The notes: a model not told the origin generated them from the sequence alone. DNA of 64,000 bases from Hymenobacter yonginensis (GCF_027625995.1 NZ_CP115396.1:372001-436000); one strand, 5' to 3'. Shown: positions 48,458-57,561, counted from the stretch's first letter. Made by a program: numbers and translations.

Positions 48458-51412
48458 TCATGTCTTTTGCAGCGACTTGTAGATGACGTCGTGGATGCGG
48501 GTGCGGATGTTGTACTGGCGCAGCTTGTTGTTGCCGGCGTCGGGGTACACCCGGTTGGAAAGAAAGATGTAGAGGATTTTGTTTTCGGGGTCCATCCAGA
48601 CGCAGGTACCGGTGAAGCCCGTATGGCCAAACGTACTGGCCGGCGAGAGGTTGCTAGTGGGGCCTTCGGGCTTGCTCGGGTCGCCGTGGTCCCAGCCCAG
48701 GCCGTGCCGGTTGCCGGCCACGGTGCTGCGCGCAAATTCCGTCACGACGGGGCTCTGGAAGTAGCGCAGCCCGCCGTAGCGGCCGTTCTGCAGGTTCATC
48801 TGCATCAGGATGGCCAGGTCGTTGGCGTTGGCGAACAGGCCCGCGTGGCCGCCCACGCCGCCAATCATGGCCGCGGTCTGGTCGTGCACGGTGCCCTGCA
48901 GCTGGGCGCGGCGGAAGTAGGTGTCGTTTTCGGTGGGCGCGATGCACGACTGCGGAAACTTCTGCAGCGGGTTGTAGGTAATGGTGCCGAGGCCCAGCGG
49001 CTTGTAGAAGCTCTTATCGAGGAAGTTCTCAATGGGCTCCTGCAGCAGCTTTTCAGCTACCCGCTTCAGAATGATGAAGCTCAGGTCGGAGTACTCCACC
49101 GGATACTTGCCCTTCGCCTTGGGCAGCAAGCCGGAACGCTGCACCCAGGTCCAGACCGAATCCTCGGCCGTCTGCACGCTGTACAGGTTGGGCGTCACCT
49201 CGTTGGTGAAGCCGGCCGTGCTGGTGCTGGCGTAGAAGGTGGGCTTGGGTCCGGTTTTGGTGATGGTCTTCTCCCAGGTCGGGATGCCAGCTTTCAGGCC
49301 CGCTTGGTGCAGCAGCACCTCGCGCACGGTCATGTCGCGCTTGTTGGTGCCTTTCAGCTCGGGCAGGTAGGCAGCCACCTTCTCGTCGAGGTTCAGCTTG
49401 CCCTGATCTTTCAGGTACATGATGGTCTGCAGCGTGCCGGCCACTTTCGTTACCGAAGCCAGATCGTAGAGTGTGCTGTTGCTGACCGGCTGCTTCTTGT
49501 CGTAGGTGCAGTAGCCGTAGCTTTTGTCGAACACCACGGCCCCGTTCTTGGCCACCAGCACCTGGCAGCCGGGCGCCGCGGCATACGCCACCGATTCCAG
49601 CGCAATGTTGTCGATCTGGGCCAGGACTTTGGAGTCGAGCCCTTCGCTTTCCGGCGTGGCGTAGCGCAGGCGCTTGAAGTCCGGCGTGGGCAGGCCGGTG
49701 CCCGCTGTTAGCTCCGGCGTAACCGTGACCGGCAGGCGGCCCAACGCGGGCAGCGCGCCAAACAGCACCTGCGGCACCACTAGCTGCGAGGCGTAGTTGT
49801 CTTCGTAGCCGCACACCAGCGTGCGGGCGCCATCCAGGTGCTTCAAGGAGTAAGCATTGCCCATGGCCACCACCACCGTTTTGATGCGCGGGTTAGCCTG
49901 CAGATCCTTCAGGAATTTTAGGGTGCCGTCGCCCAAACCGTAGTTGTGGGTGGGCGTGTTGTTCATGTTGTGCAGCGTCACCACCACCGTGTTGTAGGGG
50001 GCGAGGCGCGGTAGAATCCGGGCAAACGTGGAGTCGGGCGCGTAACGGTTGGCCACCGCGTACACGGGGCCGCTCTGGTACTTGCTCATGATTTCGCCCA
50101 GCGTGCTGCCCGGCCCGGCCCCGATGGTGACGGTGGCAATGCGCAGCGTGTCGAGGCGGTGCAGCGGCAGCAGGTCGTCCTGATTTTTCACCACCGTGGT
50201 GGCGTGCTCGTAGATTTCCTGGGCTACCGTGCGGCTCTGGGGCCGGTTGAGGTTGGCCATCAGGTTGGGCACGTCCACGGGCGGCTGGTTGTTGAGGCCG
50301 GCCCAGAACTTGGCACGCAGAATCTTGCGCACCCGCTGGTCGACATCAGCCTGCACCAGCTTGCCGGCGGCCAGATCGTCCTTGATTTTCTGGATGGCTA
50401 CCGGCACGTCTTCCGAAAACAGCAGCACATCGTTGCCGGCCAGCAGCGCCAGCGCGTCCAGCTCGCCGGGCTTGTAGAGGTTGGCCACGCTCTTCATGTT
50501 GAGCGCGTCCGTAAACACGAGGCCTTTGTAGGCCATCTTCTCCTTCAGCAGCCCCGTCACGAGGTTGCGCGAGATGGTAGCCGACACCGAGCGGACCGTA
50601 TCGAACAGCGGCATGTAGAGGTGACCCACCATCACGCCCATCACACCGGCCTCAAACGACTGCTGAAACGGGTACAGGTCCACGTTGGTTAGGCGGGCCA
50701 GGTCGGAGTTGATGACCGGCAACGCCACGTGCGAGTCCACGTCGGTGTCGCCGTGGCCGGGGAAGTGCTTCACCACGGCCATGATGCCGTGGTCTTGCAG
50801 CCCGCGGATGTAGGCCACGCTGCGTTTGGCCACCTGCTCCTTGTTCTCGCCGAATGAGCGGTTGCCGATAACCGGATTGTCGGGGTTGGAGTTGACGTCG
50901 ACCACGGGCGAAAAGCTCACGTGCACGCCCAGCGTCTTCATCTTGAGGGCAATTTCGCGGCCCATCTGGTATACATACTGCTCGTCGTCCATGGCGCCCA
51001 GCGTCATCTGCTTGGCGAAGTGCATGCTGGAGTCGAGGCGCATATCCAGGCCCCACTCGGCGTCCATGGCAATGAGCAGCGGCACCTTGGCGGCGGCTTG
51101 GTAGCGGTTGGTGAGGTGGCCCTGCCGGCGCGGGCCGCCCTGCAGAAACATCAGCCCGCCGATGTTATAGTTCTTGACCAGAAACTCGGTGTACTGGGCG
51201 TGCTTCTTGTCCTTATTGGAGTAGGCGGCCACCATAAACAGCTGCCCCAGCCGCTGGTCGGGCGTGAGCGAGTTGAACACGCTGTCGACCCAGTTCTGCT
51301 CGGCTACGGAGCGTGGTTTGGCCGCGTCGTCGTAGGGCACCGCGGAGGTGATGATCAGACCCGTGGCAGCGAGCAGCAGCAGTAAGAGTCTAATCCGAAA
51401 TTCCTTGAGCAT
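48458..51412 (-). CDS. GH3 (NagZ-like) hydrolase fused to class C beta-lactamase-like serine hydrolase
   Basis: I set the start at 51412 (MLKEFRIRLLLLLLAATGLI, a signal peptide); upstream in-frame codons look non-coding. The 984-residue protein has an N-terminal GH3 domain (about 50-390) with the NagZ signature KHFPGHGDTDVDSH near 213-226, so it should cleave beta-N-acetylglucosaminyl bonds in muropeptides. A GH3 C-terminal-like domain follows (about 390-560). From about 590 there is a beta-lactamase/DD-peptidase-like domain with SVTK near 653 (nucleophile serine and lysine), YSD near 785 and HTG near 935. This fusion is known in the Bacteroidota. It probably remodels cell-wall peptidoglycan in the periplasm. 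Confidence 0.93.
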   Translation of the reverse strand: MLKEFRIRLLLLLLAATGLIITSAVPYDDAAKPRSVAEQNWVDSVFNSLTPDQRLGQLFMVAAYSNKDKKHAQYTEFLVKNYNIGGLMFLQGGPRRQGHLTNRYQAAAKVPLLIAMDAEWGLDMRLDSSMHFAKQMTLGAMDDEQYVYQMGREIALKMKTLGVHVSFSPVVDVNSNPDNPVIGNRSFGENKEQVAKRSVAYIRGLQDHGIMAVVKHFPGHGDTDVDSHVALPVINSDLARLTNVDLYPFQQSFEAGVMGVMVGHLYMPLFDTVRSVSATISRNLVTGLLKEKMAYKGLVFTDALNMKSVANLYKPGELDALALLAGNDVLLFSEDVPVAIQKIKDDLAAGKLVQADVDQRVRKILRAKFWAGLNNQPPVDVPNLMANLNRPQSRTVAQEIYEHATTVVKNQDDLLPLHRLDTLRIATVTIGAGPGSTLGEIMSKYQSGPVYAVANRYAPDSTFARILPRLAPYNTVVVTLHNMNNTPTHNYGLGDGTLKFLKDLQANPRIKTVVVAMGNAYSLKHLDGARTLVCGYEDNYASQLVVPQVLFGALPALGRLPVTVTPELTAGTGLPTPDFKRLRYATPESEGLDSKVLAQIDNIALESVAYAAAPGCQVLVAKNGAVVFDKSYGYCTYDKKQPVSNSTLYDLASVTKVAGTLQTIMYLKDQGKLNLDEKVAAYLPELKGTNKRDMTVREVLLHQAGLKAGIPTWEKTITKTGPKPTFYASTSTAGFTNEVTPNLYSVQTAEDSVWTWVQRSGLLPKAKGKYPVEYSDLSFIILKRVAEKLLQEPIENFLDKSFYKPLGLGTITYNPLQKFPQSCIAPTENDTYFRRAQLQGTVHDQTAAMIGGVGGHAGLFANANDLAILMQMNLQNGRYGGLRYFQSPVVTEFARSTVAGNRHGLGWDHGDPSKPEGPTSNLSPASTFGHTGFTGTCVWMDPENKILYIFLSNRVYPDAGNNKLRQYNIRTRIHDVIYKSLQKT

Positions 51413-51730
51413 GGGCTCCCGTATGGTGTCTGGCGGTAAGTGGTCTGGTTGAACGCAAGCGGATTTCGCCCTACTTTTGTTCCCATTCGGATGCCGTAAA
51501 AGCGGGGTCCGGCGGGCCCGGCCACCGCAATGGTGAGCCCCAGGCATCCGGTCATCTGCTCTTTCCAACTGTGCCAACCCGGGAGCCCGGCCAACACAAC
51601 ACACACGAATGTTGGCCACAAACTTACGGAGAAAATCCCGGCCGTGGTTGGCAGTTCATCGAGCAAGTCCAATTGCTCAGCGGGTTAACGCCTGCTTTTC
51701 CTGATTTCGTATCTTCCTTATTCTTCTCGA

Positions 51731-53749
51731 ATGGCCGACATTATTCAGCTGCTTCCCGAGTATCTGGCCAACCAGATTGCCGCCGGAGAAGTGGTGCAGC
51801 GGCCGGCTTCGGCCGTCAAAGAGCTACTAGAAAATGCCGTTGATGCCGGCGCCACCCAGGTGCAGCTCATCGTCAAGGACGCCGGCAAGCAGCTGGTGCA
51901 GGTCGTGGACAACGGCTCGGGCATGAGCGCTACCGACGCCCGCATGAGCCTGGAGCGCCACGCCACCTCCAAAATCCGCACCACCGACGACCTGTTCCGC
52001 ATCCGCACCCTCGGGTTCCGGGGCGAGGCGCTGGCCTCCATTGCGGCCGTGGCCCAGGTGGAGCTGCGCACCAAGCAGGCCAGCCAGGAAACGGGCACGC
52101 TGCTGCTCATCGAAGGCTCCCAAATCACCAGCCAGCAGCCCACGGCCTGCCCCGACGGCACCAGCATCAGCGTCAAGAACCTGTTTTTCAACGTGCCGGC
52201 CCGGCGCAACTTCCTCAAGAGCAACGCCGTGGAAATGCGGCACATCCTCGACGAGTTTCAGCACATTGCCCTGGCCAACCCCCAGATTGCGTTTACGCTG
52301 TTCCAGAACGACCTGGAGGTGTTCAACCTGCCGGCCGGCAAGCTCAGCCAGCGCATCGTGAGCTTGCTCGGCAACGGCTATAAGGAGCAGCTGGCGGCCT
52401 GCGAGGAAGTGACGCCGTTTCTGAGCGTAAAGGGCTTCATTGGCAAGCCGGAATCGGCCAAGAAAAGCCGTGGCGACCAGTTCTTCTTCGTCAACAACCG
52501 CTTCATCCGCTCGGCCTACCTCAACCACGCCGTGCTGGCCGCTTACGAAGGCCTGCTGCCCAAAGACGCGCACCCGTTCTACGTGCTGTTTCTGGACCTC
52601 GACCCCAAGGCCATCGACATCAACGTGCATCCCACCAAGACGGAAATCAAGTTTGAGGACGAGAAGACTGTGTACGCCATTGTGCGCGCCGCCGTCAAGC
52701 AGAGCCTGGGCTTACACAACATGGCGCCCTCGCTGGACTTTGATGGCGACGTGAACTTTGCGCCCATTCGGCCGCTGCGCACGCCGCTGGGCGAGCTGCC
52801 CAAAAGCAACTTTGACCCCGACGACTTCCGGCCCGACGCGCTGGCCTCGGCCGCCTCCGCCGCGGCCACGCCCGCCCGCGACGCCCGCCCCGGCAGCAGC
52901 TCCCGCACCGACAGCGGCTACGAGCGCCAGATTCCGCCCCGCCCCACCGAGCAGGCCAAGCGCGACTTGGAGGAGTTCTACAAGAGCCTCAGCAAGGTGA
53001 ACGTGCCCGACGTGGAGCGCGAAGCCACCGCCAAAGGCGTGCCCGTGCCCAGCGCCGCCGCCCTCACAGCCGCCGCCGCGACTGCGCCGCCGCTGGTGTC
53101 GCCGGCGCTGGTGGTAGGGGCCACCTCGGCGGCGGTGCCGGCCGCACCCGAGCTGCCGCTGCGCGAGGTGCCGGCCAGCTCCGGCAATAAGGTGCTGCAG
53201 GTGCACGGGCAGTATCTGCTGGTGGCCGTCAAGTCGGGGCTGATGCTGCTGGACCAAGCCGCCGCGCGGGAGCGGATCCTGTACGAGCAGTACGCCCACA
53301 CGCTGGAGCGCGAAACCGGCGCGTCGCAGACGCTGCTGTTTCCGCGCACGGTCACGTTTACGCCCCAGGATTTTGCCATTCTGCGCGAGGTAGAAGATGC
53401 CCTGCGCGGCCTGGGCTTCCGGTTCACCGATTTCGGCAAGCACACCATTGCGGTGGAAGGCATCCCGGCCGATGTGCCGGCCCGCGACGAGAAGGAGCTG
53501 CTGGAAGGCCTCATCGAGCAGTTCCGGACCCACGCCGGCCCCGTGAAGCTGAACCGCCGCGAGCAGATGGCCCGCGCCCTGGCCCGCCGCGTAGCCACCG
53601 CCGCCTCGGGCGCCCGCCTCTCCGACACCGAAATGAACACGCTGGTCGATAAGCTGTTTGCCTGCCAAGTGCCCGGCTACACCCCCGACGGCCGCCGCAC
53701 CCTCGTGATGCTGGAGCTCAGCCAGATCCAGGAGTTCTTCCGCCGCTAA
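51731..53749 (+). CDS. mutL: DNA mismatch repair protein MutL
   Basis: The 672-residue protein has the GHKL ATPase region with IAAGEVVQRPASAVKELLEN, DNGSGM and LGFRGEALASIAAV intact near 14-110, and a transducer domain to about 340. A low-complexity linker of about 120 residues rich in Ala, Pro and Ser follows, then the C-terminal dimer domain from about 480. The endonuclease motif DQHA(X)2E(X)4E is here DQAAARERILYE: the histidine of DQHA is alanine, although the glutamates remain. Likewise the second metal motif reads ARRVATAAS instead of an ACR form. It may lack nicking activity or use a lineage variant. It works with MutS in mismatch repair. Confidence 0.96.
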   Translation: MADIIQLLPEYLANQIAAGEVVQRPASAVKELLENAVDAGATQVQLIVKDAGKQLVQVVDNGSGMSATDARMSLERHATSKIRTTDDLFRIRTLGFRGEALASIAAVAQVELRTKQASQETGTLLLIEGSQITSQQPTACPDGTSISVKNLFFNVPARRNFLKSNAVEMRHILDEFQHIALANPQIAFTLFQNDLEVFNLPAGKLSQRIVSLLGNGYKEQLAACEEVTPFLSVKGFIGKPESAKKSRGDQFFFVNNRFIRSAYLNHAVLAAYEGLLPKDAHPFYVLFLDLDPKAIDINVHPTKTEIKFEDEKTVYAIVRAAVKQSLGLHNMAPSLDFDGDVNFAPIRPLRTPLGELPKSNFDPDDFRPDALASAASAAATPARDARPGSSSRTDSGYERQIPPRPTEQAKRDLEEFYKSLSKVNVPDVEREATAKGVPVPSAAALTAAAATAPPLVSPALVVGATSAAVPAAPELPLREVPASSGNKVLQVHGQYLLVAVKSGLMLLDQAAARERILYEQYAHTLERETGASQTLLFPRTVTFTPQDFAILREVEDALRGLGFRFTDFGKHTIAVEGIPADVPARDEKELLEGLIEQFRTHAGPVKLNRREQMARALARRVATAASGARLSDTEMNTLVDKLFACQVPGYTPDGRRTLVMLELSQIQEFFRR

Positions 53750-53756
53750 GTGACCG

Positions 53757-53866
53757 GTGTAGAGACGCGTATTCGCGTCTCGTCGTTGTTAAGGTTGTTA
53801 ATCTGACGACTGACATGGCGCGGCTCCGGCCGTTCAACGATGAGACGCGAGTACGCGTCTCTACAC
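53757..53866. repeat. Palindromic element, family B, full copy
   Basis: Two 32-nt arms (53757-53788 and 53835-53866) are reverse complements at 30 of 32 positions. Each arm is itself a hairpin (gagacgcg ... cgcgtctc). It begins right after the mutL stop codon. A half-copy lies at 37430-37468. Confidence 0.88.
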
Positions 53867-53925
53867 TGCTCAATTAGGCCAGCCTCATCCGGCCAAACCG
53901 CCCGGTATAGCGTAAGGGAAGAAAA

Positions 53926-53960
53926 ATCAGCGAAATCACTTCAATCAGCGCAAATCAGCG
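53926..53960. repeat. Four-unit short-period array, family D
   Basis: atcagcg or its variant atcact occurs at 53926, 53935, 53944 and 53954, every 9-10 nt, ending 4 nt before the rhomboid ATG. The array at 37308-37341 has the same plan with AATCCGT units. Confidence 0.7.
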
Positions 53961-53964
53961 ATTC

Positions 53965-54762
53965 ATGTTCCGACTTACTCCCACCGTTCGCACGCTGCTC
54001 ATCATCAACGTGCTGATCTACTTTCTGCAAAACCAGTTTGGGGCGCAGGTGACGGTGCTGGGCGCCCTCTACCCGATTGGGTCGGTGTACTTTCAGCCCT
54101 GGCAGTTCCTGACCTATATGTTTCTGCACGGCAGCTTCGCCCACCTGTTTTCCAACATGCTGGGCCTTGTGTTCATCGGGGCCTCGCTGGAAGACGTGTG
54201 GGGCCCGAAACGGTTTCTGACGTATTGGCTGATCTGCGGCGTGGGCGCCGGTATGCTCTATCAGGGCGTGCGCGCCTACGAGCTGCACCAGATGGACACC
54301 GACCGGATTGCGTTCCAGGAAGCGCCATCCGGCGTGGCCTTCTCCAACTACTTTCACAACTACCTGCCTGAAGCCGGTGACTCTTTCTCGGCGGTAGCCG
54401 CCCAGATGCAGCGCACGCCTAACGACCAAAGCCTGATTGCCTCTGCTACGGAAACTATCCAGGCCATCTACGACCGGGCCATCAACAGTCCGGAGGCCGG
54501 GATGCTGGGGGCGTCGGGGGCGCTGTTTGGGGTGCTGTTTGCGTTCGGGTTCCTGTTTCCGCAACAGTCGCTCATCATCTTCCCGATTCCGATTCCCATC
54601 AAGGCCTGGCTGTTCGTGACGCTGTACACCGCCTACGAGCTCTACCAGGGCATCCACCCGGTTCCCGGCGACAATGTGGCGCACTTCGCACATTTGGGCG
54701 GAATGTTGATTGGCTTCATTGTGTTGAAAATCTGGCAGCGCAACGGCACGCACTACGGCTAA
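53965..54762 (+). CDS. Rhomboid family intramembrane serine protease
   Basis: The 265-residue protein has about six membrane segments. The catalytic serine is S184 in GASGALFGVLFAFG and the histidine H243 in FAHLGGMLIGFIV, giving the Ser-His dyad of rhomboids; HGSFAHLFSNMLGL near 50-63 is the conserved first-loop region with H and N. An insert of about 60 residues between helices (around 110-170) is longer than usual. It cleaves membrane proteins within the bilayer, target unknown. A second rhomboid gene follows after 63 bp. A 9-10 nt array repeat immediately precedes its start. Confidence 0.93.
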   Translation: MFRLTPTVRTLLIINVLIYFLQNQFGAQVTVLGALYPIGSVYFQPWQFLTYMFLHGSFAHLFSNMLGLVFIGASLEDVWGPKRFLTYWLICGVGAGMLYQGVRAYELHQMDTDRIAFQEAPSGVAFSNYFHNYLPEAGDSFSAVAAQMQRTPNDQSLIASATETIQAIYDRAINSPEAGMLGASGALFGVLFAFGFLFPQQSLIIFPIPIPIKAWLFVTLYTAYELYQGIHPVPGDNVAHFAHLGGMLIGFIVLKIWQRNGTHYG

Positions 54763-54825
54763 GGTGCCGCCTGCCTGCCAAGTTGTAGCTTCGCGTAGCC
54801 TGCCGTTCTCCTTGCTTTCCTCTCC

Positions 54826-55722
54826 ATGAGTTTCCTTGATGACATCCGCGCCACCCTCACCCGGCGCGACAATGCCCTGAGCCAGCTGCTGCTGATCAAT
54901 GTGCTGGTGTTTGTAGTGCTGCTGCTGATTCGCGTCACGCTGTATCTGGTGACGGCGGGCCGCCTCGATATCACGCTGGTGCTGGAGTGGCTGGCCGTGC
55001 CTTCCGGCCCCTGGACGCTGCTCACCCGCCCCTGGACGCTGCTCACCTACGCCTTCGTCCACACCGATTTCTTCCACATCTTATTCAACCTGCTGAACCT
55101 GTACTGGTTTGGCTCGCTGGTGCGCGAGTACCTCGGCGACCGGAAGCTGGTGAGCCTCTACATCCTGGGGGCGCTGGCCGGCGCCGCGCTGTATCTGCTG
55201 GCCTACAACTTCGTGCCGGTGTTTGCCGGCCGCCCGGCCATGCTCTATGGGGCCTCGGCGGGCGTCACGGCTATCATCCTGGGCGCCGCCACGCTGCTGC
55301 CCGACTACACGTTCAGCATCATTTTCCTGGGTCCGGTGCGCATCAAATACATTGCAGCCGTGGTGGTACTGGTGAGTATCGCGGGCATTGACGGCGGTAA
55401 CCCGGGCGGCGAAATTGCCCACCTGGGCGGCGCGCTGCTAGGCTTCCTGTTCATCAAGCAGCTGCAGCGCGGCCGCGACCTGGGCCGTCCCGTGCAGGCC
55501 ATCGCCGACTGGGTGGGCGGTTTGCTCTCGGGCCCGCGCCTGCGCGTGACGCACCGCGGCAGCGCGGCGGCCGCTCCGGCCGCATCGGGCGCCCGCAAAG
55601 GCACCCTGCCCAAGCCCGAGCAGGAAGATCTCGACGCCATCCTCGACAAAATCTCCCGCTCCGGCTACGAAAGCCTTTCCAAAGACGAAAAGCAGCGCCT
55701 GTTCAAAGCCAGCCAGAAATAG
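54826..55722 (+). CDS. Rhomboid family protease with C-terminal DUF6576-like tail
   Basis: The 298-residue protein is a second rhomboid. HTDFFHILFNLLNL near 72-85 is the first-loop motif, the nucleophile S144 lies in YGASAGVTAIILG and H199 in IAHLGGALLGFLF, so both catalytic residues are present. The C-terminal 65 residues are soluble and end LDAILDKISRSGYESLSKDEK, a short helical tail (DUF6576-like) common on Bacteroidota rhomboids and thought to be cytosolic. It lies 63 bp after the first rhomboid, with separate and divergent sequence, so this is a pair of different paralogues. The target is unknown. Confidence 0.93.
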   Translation: MSFLDDIRATLTRRDNALSQLLLINVLVFVVLLLIRVTLYLVTAGRLDITLVLEWLAVPSGPWTLLTRPWTLLTYAFVHTDFFHILFNLLNLYWFGSLVREYLGDRKLVSLYILGALAGAALYLLAYNFVPVFAGRPAMLYGASAGVTAIILGAATLLPDYTFSIIFLGPVRIKYIAAVVVLVSIAGIDGGNPGGEIAHLGGALLGFLFIKQLQRGRDLGRPVQAIADWVGGLLSGPRLRVTHRGSAAAAPAASGARKGTLPKPEQEDLDAILDKISRSGYESLSKDEKQRLFKASQK

Positions 55723-55767
55723 ATAGCAAGAGCTTAGAGTTTTGGCAATAGTTATATGTCATGTATA

Positions 55768-56220
55768 TCAGGGCAGTATTATAAGCTTTTGCGCGTACTC
55801 AAGATATTTGTTTAAATTATTGTCTTCGCTATTTATCTTATTTATATCGACTATCCCTTGTAGAAAGGAATCACATTCACTTTCACATATGAATCTTTTA
55901 TAACATTTATCATTTGTACAGTATGTTATTTCAAATGCTTGCCAATCATATTTCATGCGTTTTGATTTGCTTTTAGATAAAGTGTTGGCTTTGAATAGGC
56001 TGATATAACTTATCATTTTGGAAAGAGTATTCTTATCCACCTTGAAATTGAGAACCTCGTAATCGTTAGACTTTACATCTTCTCCTATAAGCATAGAAGA
56101 TACTGATTTAGACATTCCTGGTTTGATATCATGAATTAAGATATAATCTGAGCTGACTGATTTTTGCCCATAACTAAAAAAGCACTGTAGTAACAGTATT
56201 ATAATAAGGGCGTTTCTCAT
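55768..56220 (-). CDS. Small exported protein, AT-rich orphan
   Basis: The 150-residue frame begins with a clear signal peptide (MRNALIIILLLQCFFSYGQ), followed by a hydrophilic mature part containing three cysteines, for example YCTNDKCYKRFICESECD near 110-127. No family is recognised. The gene and its flanks (about 55730-56300) are very AT-rich, unlike the GC-rich genes on both sides, and codon use differs (many AAA, ATA and TTA codons). This points to recent acquisition or an unusual expression need. The paired-looking cysteines suggest a disulfide-stabilised periplasmic or secreted protein. The reading is moderately sure because the signal peptide is convincing. Confidence 0.7.
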   Translation of the reverse strand: MRNALIIILLLQCFFSYGQKSVSSDYILIHDIKPGMSKSVSSMLIGEDVKSNDYEVLNFKVDKNTLSKMISYISLFKANTLSKSKSKRMKYDWQAFEITYCTNDKCYKRFICESECDSFLQGIVDINKINSEDNNLNKYLEYAQKLIILP

Positions 56221-56310
56221 GATTGTTATGGTTTAAGAGAAAATGTTAGATAGTAGTCAATGTGAATCTAGCTTGCTAGCTTCTAATTTCTTCATATTTC
56301 CTTACTTCGA

Positions 56311-57561
56311 TCACCAGTTATAAAACCGCACCTGCTTGTTCACGAAGTCGATGGTAGTGCGGTACTGGCTCAGGAACGGGTAGCCCACGAGGCCCTGCAC
56401 CGGCACCTGGCCGGGCTTGCTGTTGAGGTGGGAAATGTCGGTGAACACCGTGGACTGATTGCGGAAGGCCAGCTTGCCGCCCACCTGCAGCTCCGGCACC
56501 TGCCCGCTCACCACCGTGCGCGAGAGGTTGTCGGCGCCCTGTAGCGTGACGTTTTCCTTTTTGCGCAGCGTTTTCTGGAAAGTGGGGGCGTACTGCTGGT
56601 CCAGCAGGTTGTACTGGGCGCCGGAGTCCAGGGCCAGTTGCCAGGTCTGGCCGGACGCGGTGGCTTCCAGTATCGGCAGGTGGCCGCGTAGCGTGAAGGG
56701 CACGCTCAGCAGCGGCGCCGGGCCGGTGGGATCGGGGTCGGGCTTGCGGAGCTGCACCTGGGCGGCGCGGTAATCGAGGGTGAGGGCGTACTGGTCGAGC
56801 AGGTTGTAGCCGATGAGACCCAGCAGCTTCAGGCCCTTCAGCCGCTGCTCCAGGCTGGTGAGGTCCAGGGTGGGCACTTCGCGGTTCTGGAACCGGATGC
56901 CGGCCCAGTCGAAGCTTTGGGTGGTGTGGTAGGAGTAGCTGCCCATGCTGCCGTTTACGCCGCGCATGCCGCCGGCCGTGGCGGTGGTTTCGCCGGGGTT
57001 GGCGGCAAACTCACGCTGGTTGAGCATTAGGGCCGGCGCGCCAGAGTCGAGCAGGAAATTACCGCGGCGGCCGTCTACCTCGGCTTCAACCACAATCAGG
57101 CCGTCCAGCAGGCGCATAGGCACGGTCACGGCGGGCGGCGTGGTCAGCTCCAGGGCGGTGGCGGCCGTGGCAATCTTCTTCACGCTGGCTTTGGCTAGGT
57201 TCAGCTCCAGAAATTTCCCCTCGGCACTCACCAGAAAGTCGTACTCCTTTTCGGTGCCCTGGCGGGTGAAGGCGCACACGTAGCGAATGTTGGCACCTTC
57301 GGGCGTCTGCCGTACCAGCCGCACGTTCTCCACGGGCCCGAAGCCGGGAATCAGCTGCGCCAGTAGCTGCGGAGTGTAGGTGGCCGGCAGGCTTCCCACC
57401 CGCGTTTCGCTGACCAGAAACGGCTGCAGCGGCTCCACCGATTTGGTGTTGATGGCCGCCACCAGTTGGTCGAGGGGCCGGATGCCGGTGGGCGTTTGCT
57501 GGGCCAGGGTGGCGGTGGTGCTGGCCAGCAGCAGCCAGAAACTCAGGAAGAGGGCTTTCAT
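56311..57561 (-). CDS. Exported protein with two retropepsin-like aspartyl protease domains
   Basis: I use the start at 57561 (MKALFLSFWLLLASTTATLAQ, a signal peptide) rather than the upstream 57648. The 416-residue protein has an N-terminal domain resembling a DUF3887-like fold (about 25-120), then two aspartyl-protease-like lobes: GNFLLDSGAPALMLNQREF near 169-187 and WQLALDSGAQYNLLDQQY near 302-319, each with the DSGA active-site form of the D[ST]G motif, with LIGYNLL and LVGYPFL hydrophobic-hydrophobic-Gly partners. Two lobes in one chain could form one active site, like pepsin. It is presumably periplasmic or secreted. Confidence 0.85.
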   Translation of the reverse strand: MKALFLSFWLLLASTTATLAQQTPTGIRPLDQLVAAINTKSVEPLQPFLVSETRVGSLPATYTPQLLAQLIPGFGPVENVRLVRQTPEGANIRYVCAFTRQGTEKEYDFLVSAEGKFLELNLAKASVKKIATAATALELTTPPAVTVPMRLLDGLIVVEAEVDGRRGNFLLDSGAPALMLNQREFAANPGETTATAGGMRGVNGSMGSYSYHTTQSFDWAGIRFQNREVPTLDLTSLEQRLKGLKLLGLIGYNLLDQYALTLDYRAAQVQLRKPDPDPTGPAPLLSVPFTLRGHLPILEATASGQTWQLALDSGAQYNLLDQQYAPTFQKTLRKKENVTLQGADNLSRTVVSGQVPELQVGGKLAFRNQSTVFTDISHLNSKPGQVPVQGLVGYPFLSQYRTTIDFVNKQVRFYNW

